Assembly (NCBI RefSeq): GCF_012396235.1
Contig: NZ_JAAXPA010000003.1
Coordinates: forward strand, 1 to 64,000
Direction: 5' to 3'
Origin: Rhodococcus opacus
Lineage (GTDB): Bacteria; Actinomycetota; Actinomycetes; Mycobacteriales; Mycobacteriaceae
Length of the DNA stretch: 64,000 nt
Positions within the stretch are counted from its first letter, which is position 1. Each line of letters opens with the position of its first letter. This document shows, one piece after another, positions 50,616-59,016 of this stretch. The notes beneath the pieces were generated by a model. The model was given only the letters and a program-made list of their open reading frames with translations. It was not told the DNA's origin and did not search any database. The translations under genes and the position numbers were made by a program.

Positions 50616-50963
50616 TCAGTGAATGTAGGCCTGCCAGTTCGGCGGAACCCGGGAGCCGGGGCCGGGGACGGTCTGGTCGATCGGACGATGGTGCGGCGGG
50701 GCGAGTTCGGGGCCTTCGAAGGCCGTCTCGGTGGCGTAGTTCCAGAACCAGTTCTCGCCCGGCTCGAAGCTCCGCACGACGGGGTGGCCGGTGTCGGCGG
50801 CGTGCTTGGTGGCGTGCTGTTCGGGGGAGGAGTCGCAGCAACCGATGTGACCGCACTGTGCGCAGCGGCGCAGGTGGACCCACCACCCGCCGGCGCTGTC
50901 GCACTCGGCGCATCCGTCTCCACTCGGCGGCACGCTCGGGTCGATTCCCTCCAGCTCACCCAT
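50616..50963 (-). CDS. UBP-type zinc-finger protein
   Basis: This 115-residue protein is a near stand-alone UBP zinc finger: CAECDSAGGWWVHLRRCAQC then GHIGCCDSSPEQHATKHAAD, TGHPVVRSFEPGENWFWNY. In eukaryotes this fold binds the ubiquitin C terminus; the bacterial role is unknown. ATG 50963 overlaps the kinase stop by 8 bases, so it is translationally coupled to the sensor kinase and receiver-flavoprotein genes upstream. Confidence 0.85.
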   Translation of the reverse strand: MGELEGIDPSVPPSGDGCAECDSAGGWWVHLRRCAQCGHIGCCDSSPEQHATKHAADTGHPVVRSFEPGENWFWNYATETAFEGPELAPPHHRPIDQTVPGPGSRVPPNWQAYIH

Positions 50964-52404
50964 CTGAGGCTCCTTCTGCTGCTGCGACTTCGGGTTCGAT
51001 CGGAATTCGGACCTGGAACCGGGTGTCGCCCGGCTCGGACTCCACACGCAGGTCGCCGCGGTGTTTCTTCACGACGATGCGCCACGAGATGTCGAGGCCG
51101 AGCCCGGTTCCCTCGCCCACCGGTTTCGTGGTGAAGAACGGTTCGAAGATGCGCGACCGGATCTCTTCGGGCACACCCGGTCCGGTGTCGCCGATCTCGA
51201 TGAGGGCCATGTCGCCGTCGCGCCGGGTGCGGACGGTGAGGGTGCCGCGGCCGTCCATGGCGGCGACGGCGTTGTCGATGAGGTTCGTCCACACCTGGTT
51301 GAGTTCCGCGGCGTACGCCGGGATCTGCGGCAAGGTCGGGTCGTACTCCTTCACCACCGTGACGGAGTCGCCGATCTTGCGGCCGAGCATCACCAGCGAG
51401 CTGTCGAGCAGTTCCCGCAGATCGACGCGCTGGTACGGGGCGCGGTCCATCTGCGAGTACTGCTTCGCGGCGTTCACGAGCGTGGAGACCCGGGCGGTCG
51501 AGTCGGCGATCTCGTTCATCAGCAATTCGGTCTCGATGGTGTAGTTGAGCCAGCGGATCGCACTCTCGACCATCGATTCGTCGTCGACGCTGGCGACGAT
51601 CCGCTCGAGCCACGGCACGTCGAGACCCGCCTGCACGAACGTGGGCGCCAGGTCCCAGCCCCCGGAGACGCCGTGGTCGTCGAACCAGTCGCCGAGTTCG
51701 TCCTCGCGGTCGGACGCTTCGAGCGGGGTCAGCGTCGGCGCCTTCGCGACCAGTTCGGCGGTCTCCTCCTGCAACCGGATCAACGTGGCCAGCGCCTGCC
51801 GGTCGTACACGCCCGAGGCGATCACGCTCAGCTTCTGCCGCATGTGCGACACCCGGTCGCGCAGCGACGCCGTCGCCCGGACCGCGGCGGCCGCCGGGTT
51901 GTTGAGTTCGTGCGTGAGCCCCGCCGACAGCGACCCCAGCGCGAGGAGGCGTTCCCGCTGATCGACGACCTGCTTCGCGTTCTGGTTGCCGAAGAACAGC
52001 CCCTCCAGCAGGTGCACGGCCATCGGGAACCACTCGCGCATCAGCTGCCCGAAACGGTCGGCGTCGAGGACGAAGAACCTCGACGGGGCGGTGACGCGCA
52101 TCGACGCGGTGTACGTCTGGGGAGCGCGGTCACCGAGGTACGACTGCCAGGCCCCGGAGTACACGCCGCGCTGGGACGTCCGGCTGAACTCGATCTCCTC
52201 GCCGCCCGACAGCTTGCTCAGCACGAGCTCGCCTTCGATCAGCACGTAGAAGCACGTCGCGATCTCACCCTCCGCGAATACCGGGCCGGGTTCGATCAGC
52301 TCGACGTGCCCCTTCTCGCACAGCTGCTCGAGCTGGTGGTCGGTGAGCTTCTCGAAGAGGAACAACGTCCTCAGCTCGGGGGGATTGCACGGGAGTTGCG
52401 TCAT
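50956..52404 (-). CDS. Cyclic nucleotide-binding domain sensor histidine kinase
   Basis: This 482-residue soluble kinase has an N-terminal Crp-like cNMP-binding domain (ELIEPGPVFAEGEIATCFYV, LIEGELVLSK, residues 10-130). A non-standard phosphorylation region with H165 in SAGLTHELNNPAAAA follows. A helical spacer and an HATPase domain complete it (NLIDNAVAAMDGRG, EIGDTGPGVPEE, PVGEGTGLGLDISW). It lacks membrane segments. It lies 13 bases downstream of the receiver-flavoprotein gene and is probably its cognate kinase. Confidence 0.88.
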   Translation of the reverse strand: MTQLPCNPPELRTLFLFEKLTDHQLEQLCEKGHVELIEPGPVFAEGEIATCFYVLIEGELVLSKLSGGEEIEFSRTSQRGVYSGAWQSYLGDRAPQTYTASMRVTAPSRFFVLDADRFGQLMREWFPMAVHLLEGLFFGNQNAKQVVDQRERLLALGSLSAGLTHELNNPAAAAVRATASLRDRVSHMRQKLSVIASGVYDRQALATLIRLQEETAELVAKAPTLTPLEASDREDELGDWFDDHGVSGGWDLAPTFVQAGLDVPWLERIVASVDDESMVESAIRWLNYTIETELLMNEIADSTARVSTLVNAAKQYSQMDRAPYQRVDLRELLDSSLVMLGRKIGDSVTVVKEYDPTLPQIPAYAAELNQVWTNLIDNAVAAMDGRGTLTVRTRRDGDMALIEIGDTGPGVPEEIRSRIFEPFFTTKPVGEGTGLGLDISWRIVVKKHRGDLRVESEPGDTRFQVRIPIEPEVAAAEGASDG

Positions 52405-52417
52405 GGTCTGCCCCTGG

Positions 52418-54094
52418 TCACGGTTGGCCGATGTAGCGGTGGACGAGCATGACGGCCATGGCGCCTTCCCCGACCGCCGACGCCACCCGCTTCGCCGATT
52501 CGGAGCGCACGTCACCCGCCGCGAAGATCCCCGGGACGCTCGTCTCGAGGTGGTGGGGGAGACGGTCGAGGGGCCATCCGCTCGGTGGTTTCCCGTCGAC
52601 GACGAGGTCGGGTCCGGACACGACGAACCCGTTCTCGTCCCGCGCGACGACGCCGTCGAGCCACTCGGTCCGCGGGGCCGCGCCGATGAACAGGAACAGG
52701 AACCCGGCGTCGACGGTCTCCTCGTCGCCGGTCGCGTTGTTGCGCAGCCGGACCTTCTCGAGGTGACCCTCGCCCTCGACGCCGATCACCTCCGTGCACG
52801 GCCGGACGCGGATGCGCGGGTTCCGTTCGATCTGCTGGACGAGGTAGTACGACATCGAATCCTCGAGCGACTGCGCCCGCACGACGATGGTGACCGACCG
52901 GGCGCCCCGCGACAGGTACACCGCCGCCTGTCCGGCGGAGTTGGCGCCGCCGACGATGTAGACGTCCTGGTCGGTGCAGCGGGCGGCCTCGGTAACGGCG
53001 GAACCGTAGTAGACGCCGCGACCGGTGAGGTCGTCGACTCCGGGCGCGGGATGACGCCGGTAGGAGACCCCGGTCGCCAGGATCACCGTGTGCGCGTCGA
53101 TGGTGTCGCCGTCCGCGAAACGGACGGTCCGTGCCGATCCGTTGATCTCGAGAGCGACGACGTCGCGGGTGGTGATCAATTCGGCCCCGAATCGGGTGGC
53201 CTGCCTGCGGGCCCGCTCGGCGAGCTGCGCGCCGGACACGCCGTCGGGGAAACCGAGGTAGTTCTCGATGCGGGAACTCTGACCCGCCTGCCCGCCGGTC
53301 GCGGTCCGTTCGATCAGGGCGGTGCGCAGACCCTCCGAGGCGCCGTACACGGCTGCGCCCAGGCCGGCCGGTCCGCCGCCGACGACGACGAGGTCGTAGA
53401 AATTCTCGGACGGGTCGGTCCGGAGTCCGAGATGCCGTCCCAGTTCGGTATCCGACGGCTCCACCAGGCATTCGCCGTCGGAGCAGATCACCACGGGCAG
53501 TCGCCGGCCGTCCTCGCCGGCGGCGTTGAGCAGCCGCCCGCCCTCCGGCTCGTCCGACATGTACCAGCGGTACGACAGCTGGTTGCGGGCCAGGAACTCG
53601 CGCACCTCCGAGGACCGCGCCGCCCAGCGATGACCCACGACCTTCGTCTCTTCGGCGGGGTGATGATCCGATGACGCCCACGCCTCGAGCAGGGCGTCGA
53701 CCACCGGGTACAGCTTCTCCTCCGGCGGGTCCCACGGCTTGAGCAGGTAGTGGTCGAGGTCGATGACGTTGATCGCCTCGATGGCCGCGTCCGTGTCGGC
53801 GTAGGCCGTGAGCAGCACCCGCCGCGCGACCGGATACAGGTCCATCGCCTTCTCGAGGAACTCGATCCCGCTCATCGCCGGCATCCGGTAGTCCGCCAGG
53901 ATCGCCGCGACGGGATCCCCGCGCAGCTTCATCTGCTTCATCGCGTCGAGTGCGGACTCGCCGGATTCGGCGCGGATGATCCGGTACTTCTCGCCGTATC
54001 GGCGCCGCAGATCGCGGGCGACGGCGCGCGACACACCGGGATCGTCGTCGACGGTGAGAATCGCAGGCTTGCCGCTCGCTACGGGATGGTTCAC
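52418..54094 (-). CDS. Receiver domain fused to thioredoxin reductase-like flavoprotein
   Basis: This 558-residue protein has a receiver domain (acidic DDDPG at 16-20; phospho-acceptor D68 in LADYRMPAMSG; LLKPW). A ~90-residue thioredoxin-like segment (SEVREFLARNQLSYRWYMSD, VVICSDGECLVEPSD) comes next. Then follows a TrxR-like FAD/NADPH domain (VVGGGPAGLGAAVYGASEGL, GGQAGQSSRIENYLGF, IVGGANSAGQAA, FAAGDVRSES). The redox CxxC of TrxR is replaced (YYGSAVTEA), so it is not a classical thioredoxin reductase. GTG 54094 begins at the receiver. It seems to be an enzyme-output response regulator. Confidence 0.87.
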   Translation of the reverse strand: MNHPVASGKPAILTVDDDPGVSRAVARDLRRRYGEKYRIIRAESGESALDAMKQMKLRGDPVAAILADYRMPAMSGIEFLEKAMDLYPVARRVLLTAYADTDAAIEAINVIDLDHYLLKPWDPPEEKLYPVVDALLEAWASSDHHPAEETKVVGHRWAARSSEVREFLARNQLSYRWYMSDEPEGGRLLNAAGEDGRRLPVVICSDGECLVEPSDTELGRHLGLRTDPSENFYDLVVVGGGPAGLGAAVYGASEGLRTALIERTATGGQAGQSSRIENYLGFPDGVSGAQLAERARRQATRFGAELITTRDVVALEINGSARTVRFADGDTIDAHTVILATGVSYRRHPAPGVDDLTGRGVYYGSAVTEAARCTDQDVYIVGGANSAGQAAVYLSRGARSVTIVVRAQSLEDSMSYYLVQQIERNPRIRVRPCTEVIGVEGEGHLEKVRLRNNATGDEETVDAGFLFLFIGAAPRTEWLDGVVARDENGFVVSGPDLVVDGKPPSGWPLDRLPHHLETSVPGIFAAGDVRSESAKRVASAVGEGAMAVMLVHRYIGQP

Positions 54095-54176
54095 ACACGC
54101 CCTCTCGTCCGTGAGAACTGCGAGGTACTCCAAGGCTTTCGAGTATTGCCCGAGGGGGCGTCTTTGTCGACCGGGC

Positions 54177-54887
54177 TCAGTCCTGGTGCTGCATCTGTTC
54201 GGGCTCTGCCGCGGCCCCGCGGCGGCGCCGTGACCACACTGCACGACCGGCCGCACCGGCCAGCGCCAGAACGACGACGGCGGCGCCGGCGATCGGGCCC
54301 GCCACGTTGCCGGGGAGCAGGCCCTCGAGCAGCAACCAGATGCCGAACGCGAAGAACAGAACGGCCGCGCCGATGCGGATGACACTCTCGGGCAGATGCT
54401 TACCCAGCACGGCGCCGACGACGATGGCCAGGGCGTCGGCCGCGACCATGCCGACGGTCGAGCCGATCCACACCCCGATGGTGTCGTGGTCGGTGGCGAG
54501 CGTGATGGTGGCGAGCATCGTCTTGTCGCCGAGTTCGGCGAGGAAGAAGGCGGACGTGACGGCCAGGAACGCCGAGCGGGTGGCTCGGCCCGCCTTGAGT
54601 TGCTCGTCGTCGCTGAGATCGTCGCCGCGCAGCGTCCACGCACCGAAGATCAGGAAGGCCACACCACCGACGATGCTGATCGCCGCGGTCGGGAGCGCGA
54701 CACCGAGGTAGTGGCCGACGGCGACGGACACCAGATGGACCACGGTGGTCGCGACGGTGATGCCGGCGATCACGACCCACCAGCGGTAGCGCAGGGCGAA
54801 CGTCATCGCCATCAGCTGGGATTTGTCTCCCAGTTCGGCGACGAAGATCACGCCGAAGCTCAGCAGTGCGGCGGTCAGCACGGGCAT
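54177..54887 (-). CDS. TMEM165/GDT1 family cation (manganese) transporter
   Basis: This 236-residue membrane protein has two copies of the UPF0016 motif E-L-G-D-K-(S/T): VAELGDKSQLMAM and LAELGDKTMLATI. Each is followed by membrane helices, six or seven in all. Family members export Mn2+ (or exchange Ca2+/Mn2+ with H+). ATG 54887 has the ribosome site GGAGGAGG. The leader carries a yybP-ykoY manganese riboswitch, which strongly supports Mn2+ export as its job. Confidence 0.9.
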   Translation of the reverse strand: MPVLTAALLSFGVIFVAELGDKSQLMAMTFALRYRWWVVIAGITVATTVVHLVSVAVGHYLGVALPTAAISIVGGVAFLIFGAWTLRGDDLSDDEQLKAGRATRSAFLAVTSAFFLAELGDKTMLATITLATDHDTIGVWIGSTVGMVAADALAIVVGAVLGKHLPESVIRIGAAVLFFAFGIWLLLEGLLPGNVAGPIAGAAVVVLALAGAAGRAVWSRRRRGAAAEPEQMQHQD

Positions 54888-54962
54888 CCTCCTCCAGTGG
54901 TCGGTCGGAGGATGACGGGTGGATTCCTCCGGCCTGGCAGACGCGGGTACGTCTGTCCGGCC

Positions 54963-55077
54963 GAAGGTCTCGCCCACCGGCGCCGGGTGATCCGGCGGCG
55001 GTTCGCCAGGCCGGGTCCGGTGCGGTGAAGCAACGAGCCAGTATGTCGACACAGGCGATTGGGGGCTACTCCCCTTC
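54963..55077 (-). ncRNA. yybP-ykoY manganese riboswitch
   Basis: On the minus strand, GAAGGGGAGTAGC (ending at 55077) and GCGAGACCTTC (about 54963-54973) are the two conserved halves of the yybP-ykoY aptamer, and the GAAGG/CCTTC ends pair as P1. The ~115-base length is right. A hairpin at 54929-54963 (CAGACG/CGTCTG with GGCC arms) lies between aptamer and gene and may be the expression platform. High Mn2+ should switch the downstream exporter gene on. Confidence 0.85.
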
Positions 55078-55163
55078 GATGCCCGTAACGCTAGCGTGAC
55101 TTATCCGAAAAGGCAAAGGCGGCAATAAGTTTGGTACACCGACCGCAGAAACTTCGGGTACCC

Positions 55164-55691
55164 TCACGAGGCCAGTAGCATGGCCAAAACGGCAGTGTCG
55201 GGATCGCTGATCGGGTCGATGCCCACCCGGCTGACCATGGACGTCACCGTTCCGTCCGCCTCCGCCTCCACCCACGCCGCCCGGTGTTCCAACCCCAGGT
55301 GGGGGAGACCGGGGAGCAGGACGCAGCCCGACGCGGCGCCCGCGCACTCCGGCAGCGACGGGGTCGTCTCGGACGGCGGGTGCAGCATCATCAGCGCCGG
55401 CGGCTGATGATCCGCGAAGCGACCGGGAGCGAGCGCGAACTCCCCGAGAACTGTGCCCTCGGCCACCACGAGGCCGACGGTCTCGGGCTCGGGCTCCTCG
55501 GGCAGGTCCTCGTGCGCGCCGAAGACGGTCGTGGTGTGGAGCAGCCCCGGAACGCACGCCACCCGCACGGCGAGCGCGAGCAACTGGGCCCATTCCTTGG
55601 TGGTGTCGGGCCAGCGCCCGGAAATGACGAATCCCCGCAAGGTACCCGCGGCCTGGAAGGGCGAGATGCCGATGTAGCCGTCCCTGTTCAT
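55164..55691 (-). CDS. Conserved actinobacterial-type protein of unknown function
   Basis: This 175-residue soluble protein without recognised motifs is rich in Pro, Glu and Ala: RGFVISGRWPDTTKEWAQLL, then LALAVRVACVPGLLHTTTVF, FGAHEDLPEEPEPETVG. I cannot name a family. ATG 55691 has GAGGAGGCAGAG upstream. It is divergent from the polyphosphate polymerase operon; the 256-base gap holds candidate direct repeats at 55869-55901. Confidence 0.65.
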   Translation of the reverse strand: MNRDGYIGISPFQAAGTLRGFVISGRWPDTTKEWAQLLALAVRVACVPGLLHTTTVFGAHEDLPEEPEPETVGLVVAEGTVLGEFALAPGRFADHQPPALMMLHPPSETTPSLPECAGAASGCVLLPGLPHLGLEHRAAWVEAEADGTVTSMVSRVGIDPISDPDTAVLAMLLAS

Positions 55692-55868
55692 CTCTGCCTC
55701 CTCGGTGTGATGACACGCTGCGAACACGACTGGTTCTGCACACCTCGTTGGGTACTTGAAGAATGCGCCCGACAGTGCCTGGCACACAAGAGCAGGGGAG
55801 TGCTAACTGCCGCAGGTGAACACAGGTGTCGGTGCGGATGAACGGCATCTGACGGTCCGCCGTACAGA

Positions 55869-55901
55869 AAACTGCCAGCTTTACTGCAGGTTTACTCGAG
55901 G
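55869..55901. promoter_or_regulatory. Three 11-bp direct repeats upstream of the polyphosphate operon
   Basis: AAACTGCCAGC, TTTACTGCAGG and TTTACTCGAGG are adjacent 11-mers. The last two agree in 8 of 11 positions. Tandem 11-bp units are the pattern bound by OmpR/PhoB-type regulators, including PhoP at Pho boxes. The site is about 47 bases before ATG 55948. The rest of 55692-55947 shows no gene. Confidence 0.4.
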
Positions 55902-55947
55902 TGCGGCGGCTGAGGTGGGAGAGCCCACCGACGAAAGGCTGAAAAGT

Positions 55948-56802
55948 ATGGGATCGTCCGCGCCCGAACCGGAAGCGTCCGGATACCTGAAGACCGCCAG
56001 CGCGCTGCACGCGTTCAACAGATACGAGATCAAGTACCTCGCCCACGAGTCGGACGTTCCACGCCTTCGCGAAGCGCTCTCGGGGCACATGGCGTCCGAC
56101 GAATTCTCGCCGGTGGGCGGATACCCTGTGACCAGCCTGTACTACGACACCCAGAATCTGCGCTTCTACTGGGAGAAGATCGAGGGCCTGAAGTTTCGCC
56201 GCAAACTGCGGGTGCGGCTGTACGGGCCTCCCGCGGAGGCCACCGGGGTGACCCCCGTCTACGTGGAGATCAAGCAGCGCGTCAATCGGGTCACCCAGAA
56301 ACGCCGGATCCAGCTGCCGTACTCGCATGCCATGCGGTTGTGCGACGCACGACAGCCGATCGACCACGACGTCTCGGCCGGGCCGTTCGTGAACGAGGTG
56401 ACGACGCTCGTCGGCAACCTCGACCTGTGCCCGACCGTCACCACCGGGTACCTGCGTGAAGCGTTCGTCGGTACGGGGGCCGATCTGGGCCTGCGCGTCA
56501 CGATCGACCATCGGGTGCACGGTCGCGACCGCGACTTCGACTTCGCGGCGCCGGCGGAGAACCGCTTCATCATTCCGCCGCACCTGTGCATCGTCGAGAT
56601 CAAGGCCAACGAGCGGGTGCCCTACTGGGTCACTGATCTCACCGCGCGACTGGACATGTCGGTGGTCCGGGTTTCGAAGTACTGCCAGAGCGTGGAGGCC
56701 TTCGGGCTTGCGCCCCGATCCCGCATGCACATCCCCGACGAGCTCTTCCCGGCCCCGGCCGACCGTGGCCGCACCCTCGCGAAAACAGGAACCCTGTCAT
56801 GA
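55948..56802 (+). CDS. VTC-domain polyphosphate polymerase-like protein
   Basis: This 284-residue protein is a tunnel-fold VTC domain: NRYEIKYLAHESDVPRLREA, VTSLYYDTQNLRFYWEKIEG, KFRRKLRVRLYG, VYVEIKQRVNRVTQKRR and PPHLCIVEIKANERVPYW. The Lys/Arg and Glu pattern is that of Vtc4, which makes polyphosphate from ATP in yeast. ATG 55948, with GAAAGG upstream, fits the domain start. The DUF4956 gene overlaps its stop (56799). A role in polyphosphate synthesis is likely from the family but not proven here. Confidence 0.85.
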   Translation: MGSSAPEPEASGYLKTASALHAFNRYEIKYLAHESDVPRLREALSGHMASDEFSPVGGYPVTSLYYDTQNLRFYWEKIEGLKFRRKLRVRLYGPPAEATGVTPVYVEIKQRVNRVTQKRRIQLPYSHAMRLCDARQPIDHDVSAGPFVNEVTTLVGNLDLCPTVTTGYLREAFVGTGADLGLRVTIDHRVHGRDRDFDFAAPAENRFIIPPHLCIVEIKANERVPYWVTDLTARLDMSVVRVSKYCQSVEAFGLAPRSRMHIPDELFPAPADRGRTLAKTGTLS

Positions 56803-57476
56803 ATTTCGATCTCCAGGATCTCAGTGGAACGTTCTCGACGTTCGACATCGTCGTCTCGCTCGCGTTGTCGTTCGTGTTGTCGGCGATCATCGGATACGTC
56901 TATCGCCTGACGCACAAGAACGTCTCCTACAGCCAGTCCTACGTGCAGACCCTCGTGATGGTCGGCATGGTGATCACCCTGATCATGCTGGTGGTGGGTT
57001 CCAACATCGCCCGCGCGTTCGCGCTCGTGGGCGCGCTGTCGGTGGTGCGATTCCGCAACGCGATCAAGGAAACTCGCGACGTCGGGTTCATCTTCCTGGT
57101 GATGGCCATCGGCATGACGACGGGCACCCGGTTCTACGTGCTGGCCGTCGCCGCCACCGTCGCGATCTGCCTCGTGCTCGTCCTGATGAGCCGGTTCAAC
57201 ATGTTCAAGCTGGACGTGCAGCGGCAGGTGGTGAAGGTGCAGGTTCCGCCCGAGTCGGGCTACACCGCCCTCGTGGAGGACGTGCTGATCGACTACACGA
57301 AGGAGTTCGAGTTGGTGAGCACGGAGTCGGTGCGGTCGGGTGCGCTCACCGAGCTGTACTACACGGCGCAGCTGAAGTCGGGCCGGAAACCGGCGGAACT
57401 CATCTCGGCGCTCAGTGGGGTCAACACCGGCCAGCGGGTCACCGTTCTCACCGGTTACGACCAAACCGACATCTGA
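56799..57476 (+). CDS. DUF4956 membrane protein
   Basis: This 225-residue protein has four membrane helices (about residues 18-36, 48-68, 70-85 and 106-135) and a cytosolic C-terminal domain of about 85 residues. The conserved ALVGALSVVRFRNAIKETRDV between helices 3 and 4 defines DUF4956. It is translationally coupled to both the VTC gene (4-base overlap) and the CotH gene (1-base overlap), which implies a physical or stoichiometric link among the three. Confidence 0.85.
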   Translation: MNFDLQDLSGTFSTFDIVVSLALSFVLSAIIGYVYRLTHKNVSYSQSYVQTLVMVGMVITLIMLVVGSNIARAFALVGALSVVRFRNAIKETRDVGFIFLVMAIGMTTGTRFYVLAVAATVAICLVLVLMSRFNMFKLDVQRQVVKVQVPPESGYTALVEDVLIDYTKEFELVSTESVRSGALTELYYTAQLKSGRKPAELISALSGVNTGQRVTVLTGYDQTDI

Positions 57477-58951
57477 TGCGCCGCAGACTCGTTCACCGGC
57501 TGCCGATCCCGGTCCGCCGGCACTGGAAGATCCTCGCCGCCTTCCTCGCGTTGGTGGCGGTGACGGTCGGCGTGTTCGGTCAGGCCCGGGTGCGTCCGTA
57601 CATCACCGGTGACACGACGGTGATCGCCTCCCGCATCACCGAGAACGTTGCCGGGTCGGTCGATTTCTTCGACGCGGGGACGGCACACGACGTGAGTATC
57701 GAGTTCTCGCAGTCCGATTACGACGACATGATCGCCGCCTACCGGGACGAGGGCGAGAAGAAGTGGATCACCGCCGACATCACGATCGACGGCACCCTCG
57801 TCACGGACGTCGGGGTGCGGCTGAAGGGCAACTCGACCCTGATGGGGCTCCGCGGCACCGGCGGTCCCGGCGGCGGGAAACGCGGTATCCCGGAAGGGAT
57901 GGAACCTCCGGTGGGAACGGCGATGCCGGAGGGCAGGGGCGAAGGCGGGCCGGGCGGCATGGTCACGCTGTCGGCCGAGGACCCGGCGTCGCTGCCGCTG
58001 CTGATCAACTTCGACAAGTACGTGGCGGGGCGGGCGTACCAGGGGATGACACAGCTGTCGGTCCGGCCGGGTTCGCCCGTGCTGAACGAGGCGGTGTCAC
58101 TGTCGTCGACCGCCGAATCCGGCCAGCCCACCCAGCGATACGCCTACACCACGTACTCCGTGAACGGGTCGCCGACGCAGACCCGGCTCGTTCTCGAGCA
58201 CCCGGACGAGGGGTATGCGAACTCGTTGTTCGACAGCGACGGCGTCCTCTACAAGGCCGACGCCAACTCGAGTTTCACGTATCAGGGCGACGATCAGACC
58301 ACCTACGCGGAGCAGTTCGACCAGATCAACGCGGAAGGCTCGCAGGATCTGCAGCCGATCATCTCGTTACTGAAATGGCTGGACGGTGCGTCCGACGAGC
58401 AGTTCGACGCCGAACTCGCCGACCGGGTGGACGTCGAATCCTTCGCCCGGTACGTCGCGACCCAGAATCTGCTGGTCAACAGCGACGACATGGCGGGCCC
58501 GGGCAAGAACTACTACCTCTGGTACGACCTCGAGACGAAGAAGATCTCCGTCGTGTCCTGGGATCTCAACCTCGCGCTGAGCGGCAACAGTGATGCGGGC
58601 CCGCACGACTCGATCGGGATGGGCGGCGGAGCAAGGCCGGGCGGTGCAGATCCAGGCGCCGCCGGGCCCGGTGGTGGCATGCCCGGCGGAGGTGGCGGGA
58701 ACGCGCTGAAGGAGCGGTTCCTGGCCTCGGAGGCGTTCACGAGCGTCTACGAGGACGCGTACCGCGATCTCTACCGGCAACTGTTCGGCAGTGGCCGGGC
58801 GGTCGAGATCCTCGACGAGATCGCGCGGGCCGTACCGCTGTCCGACGGGCTCGGCGCCGAGAAACTCACATCGGAAGTCGAGATCCTGCGTGCGCGGTTG
58901 CAGGCCCGCGCGGACGCGCTGGCCGCGAACGAGGTGATCGTCGCCGGGTAG
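57476..58951 (+). CDS. CotH-kinase family protein, membrane-anchored
   Basis: This 491-residue protein has one N-terminal membrane helix (HWKILAAFLALVAVTVGVFG). The extracytoplasmic part has CotH features: VGVRLKGNSTLMGL, LPLLINFDKYVAGRAYQGMT, LVLEHPDEGYANSLFD, LLVNSDDMAGPGKNYYLWYD and VVSWDLNLALSG. CotH proteins have an atypical protein-kinase fold; the D-rich WDLN segment corresponds to the metal site. Gly-rich inserts (GGGARPGGADPGAAGPGGG) are unusual. The start overlaps the DUF4956 stop (TGATG). Confidence 0.85.
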   Translation: MRRRLVHRLPIPVRRHWKILAAFLALVAVTVGVFGQARVRPYITGDTTVIASRITENVAGSVDFFDAGTAHDVSIEFSQSDYDDMIAAYRDEGEKKWITADITIDGTLVTDVGVRLKGNSTLMGLRGTGGPGGGKRGIPEGMEPPVGTAMPEGRGEGGPGGMVTLSAEDPASLPLLINFDKYVAGRAYQGMTQLSVRPGSPVLNEAVSLSSTAESGQPTQRYAYTTYSVNGSPTQTRLVLEHPDEGYANSLFDSDGVLYKADANSSFTYQGDDQTTYAEQFDQINAEGSQDLQPIISLLKWLDGASDEQFDAELADRVDVESFARYVATQNLLVNSDDMAGPGKNYYLWYDLETKKISVVSWDLNLALSGNSDAGPHDSIGMGGGARPGGADPGAAGPGGGMPGGGGGNALKERFLASEAFTSVYEDAYRDLYRQLFGSGRAVEILDEIARAVPLSDGLGAEKLTSEVEILRARLQARADALAANEVIVAG

Positions 58952-59016
58952 AGGTCTCAGAGAATCCTCAGAATCGTCACAATCTGCCGCTACGAATGCC
59001 ACCTATCCTCACCGGA

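Noticed and set aside
50956-54094. Direct functional link between the hydrolase-cyclase (19913-21397) and the cNMP-binding kinase
   Set aside because: They lie 30 kb apart, with no shared regulatory site seen. Tempting because one may make and the other bind a cyclic nucleotide, but unsupported.
53638-54643. N-terminal extension of the receiver-flavoprotein beyond 54094
   Set aside because: The extension runs antisense-like through the GDT1 gene region and reads as low-complexity sequence; the receiver domain begins right at GTG 54094.
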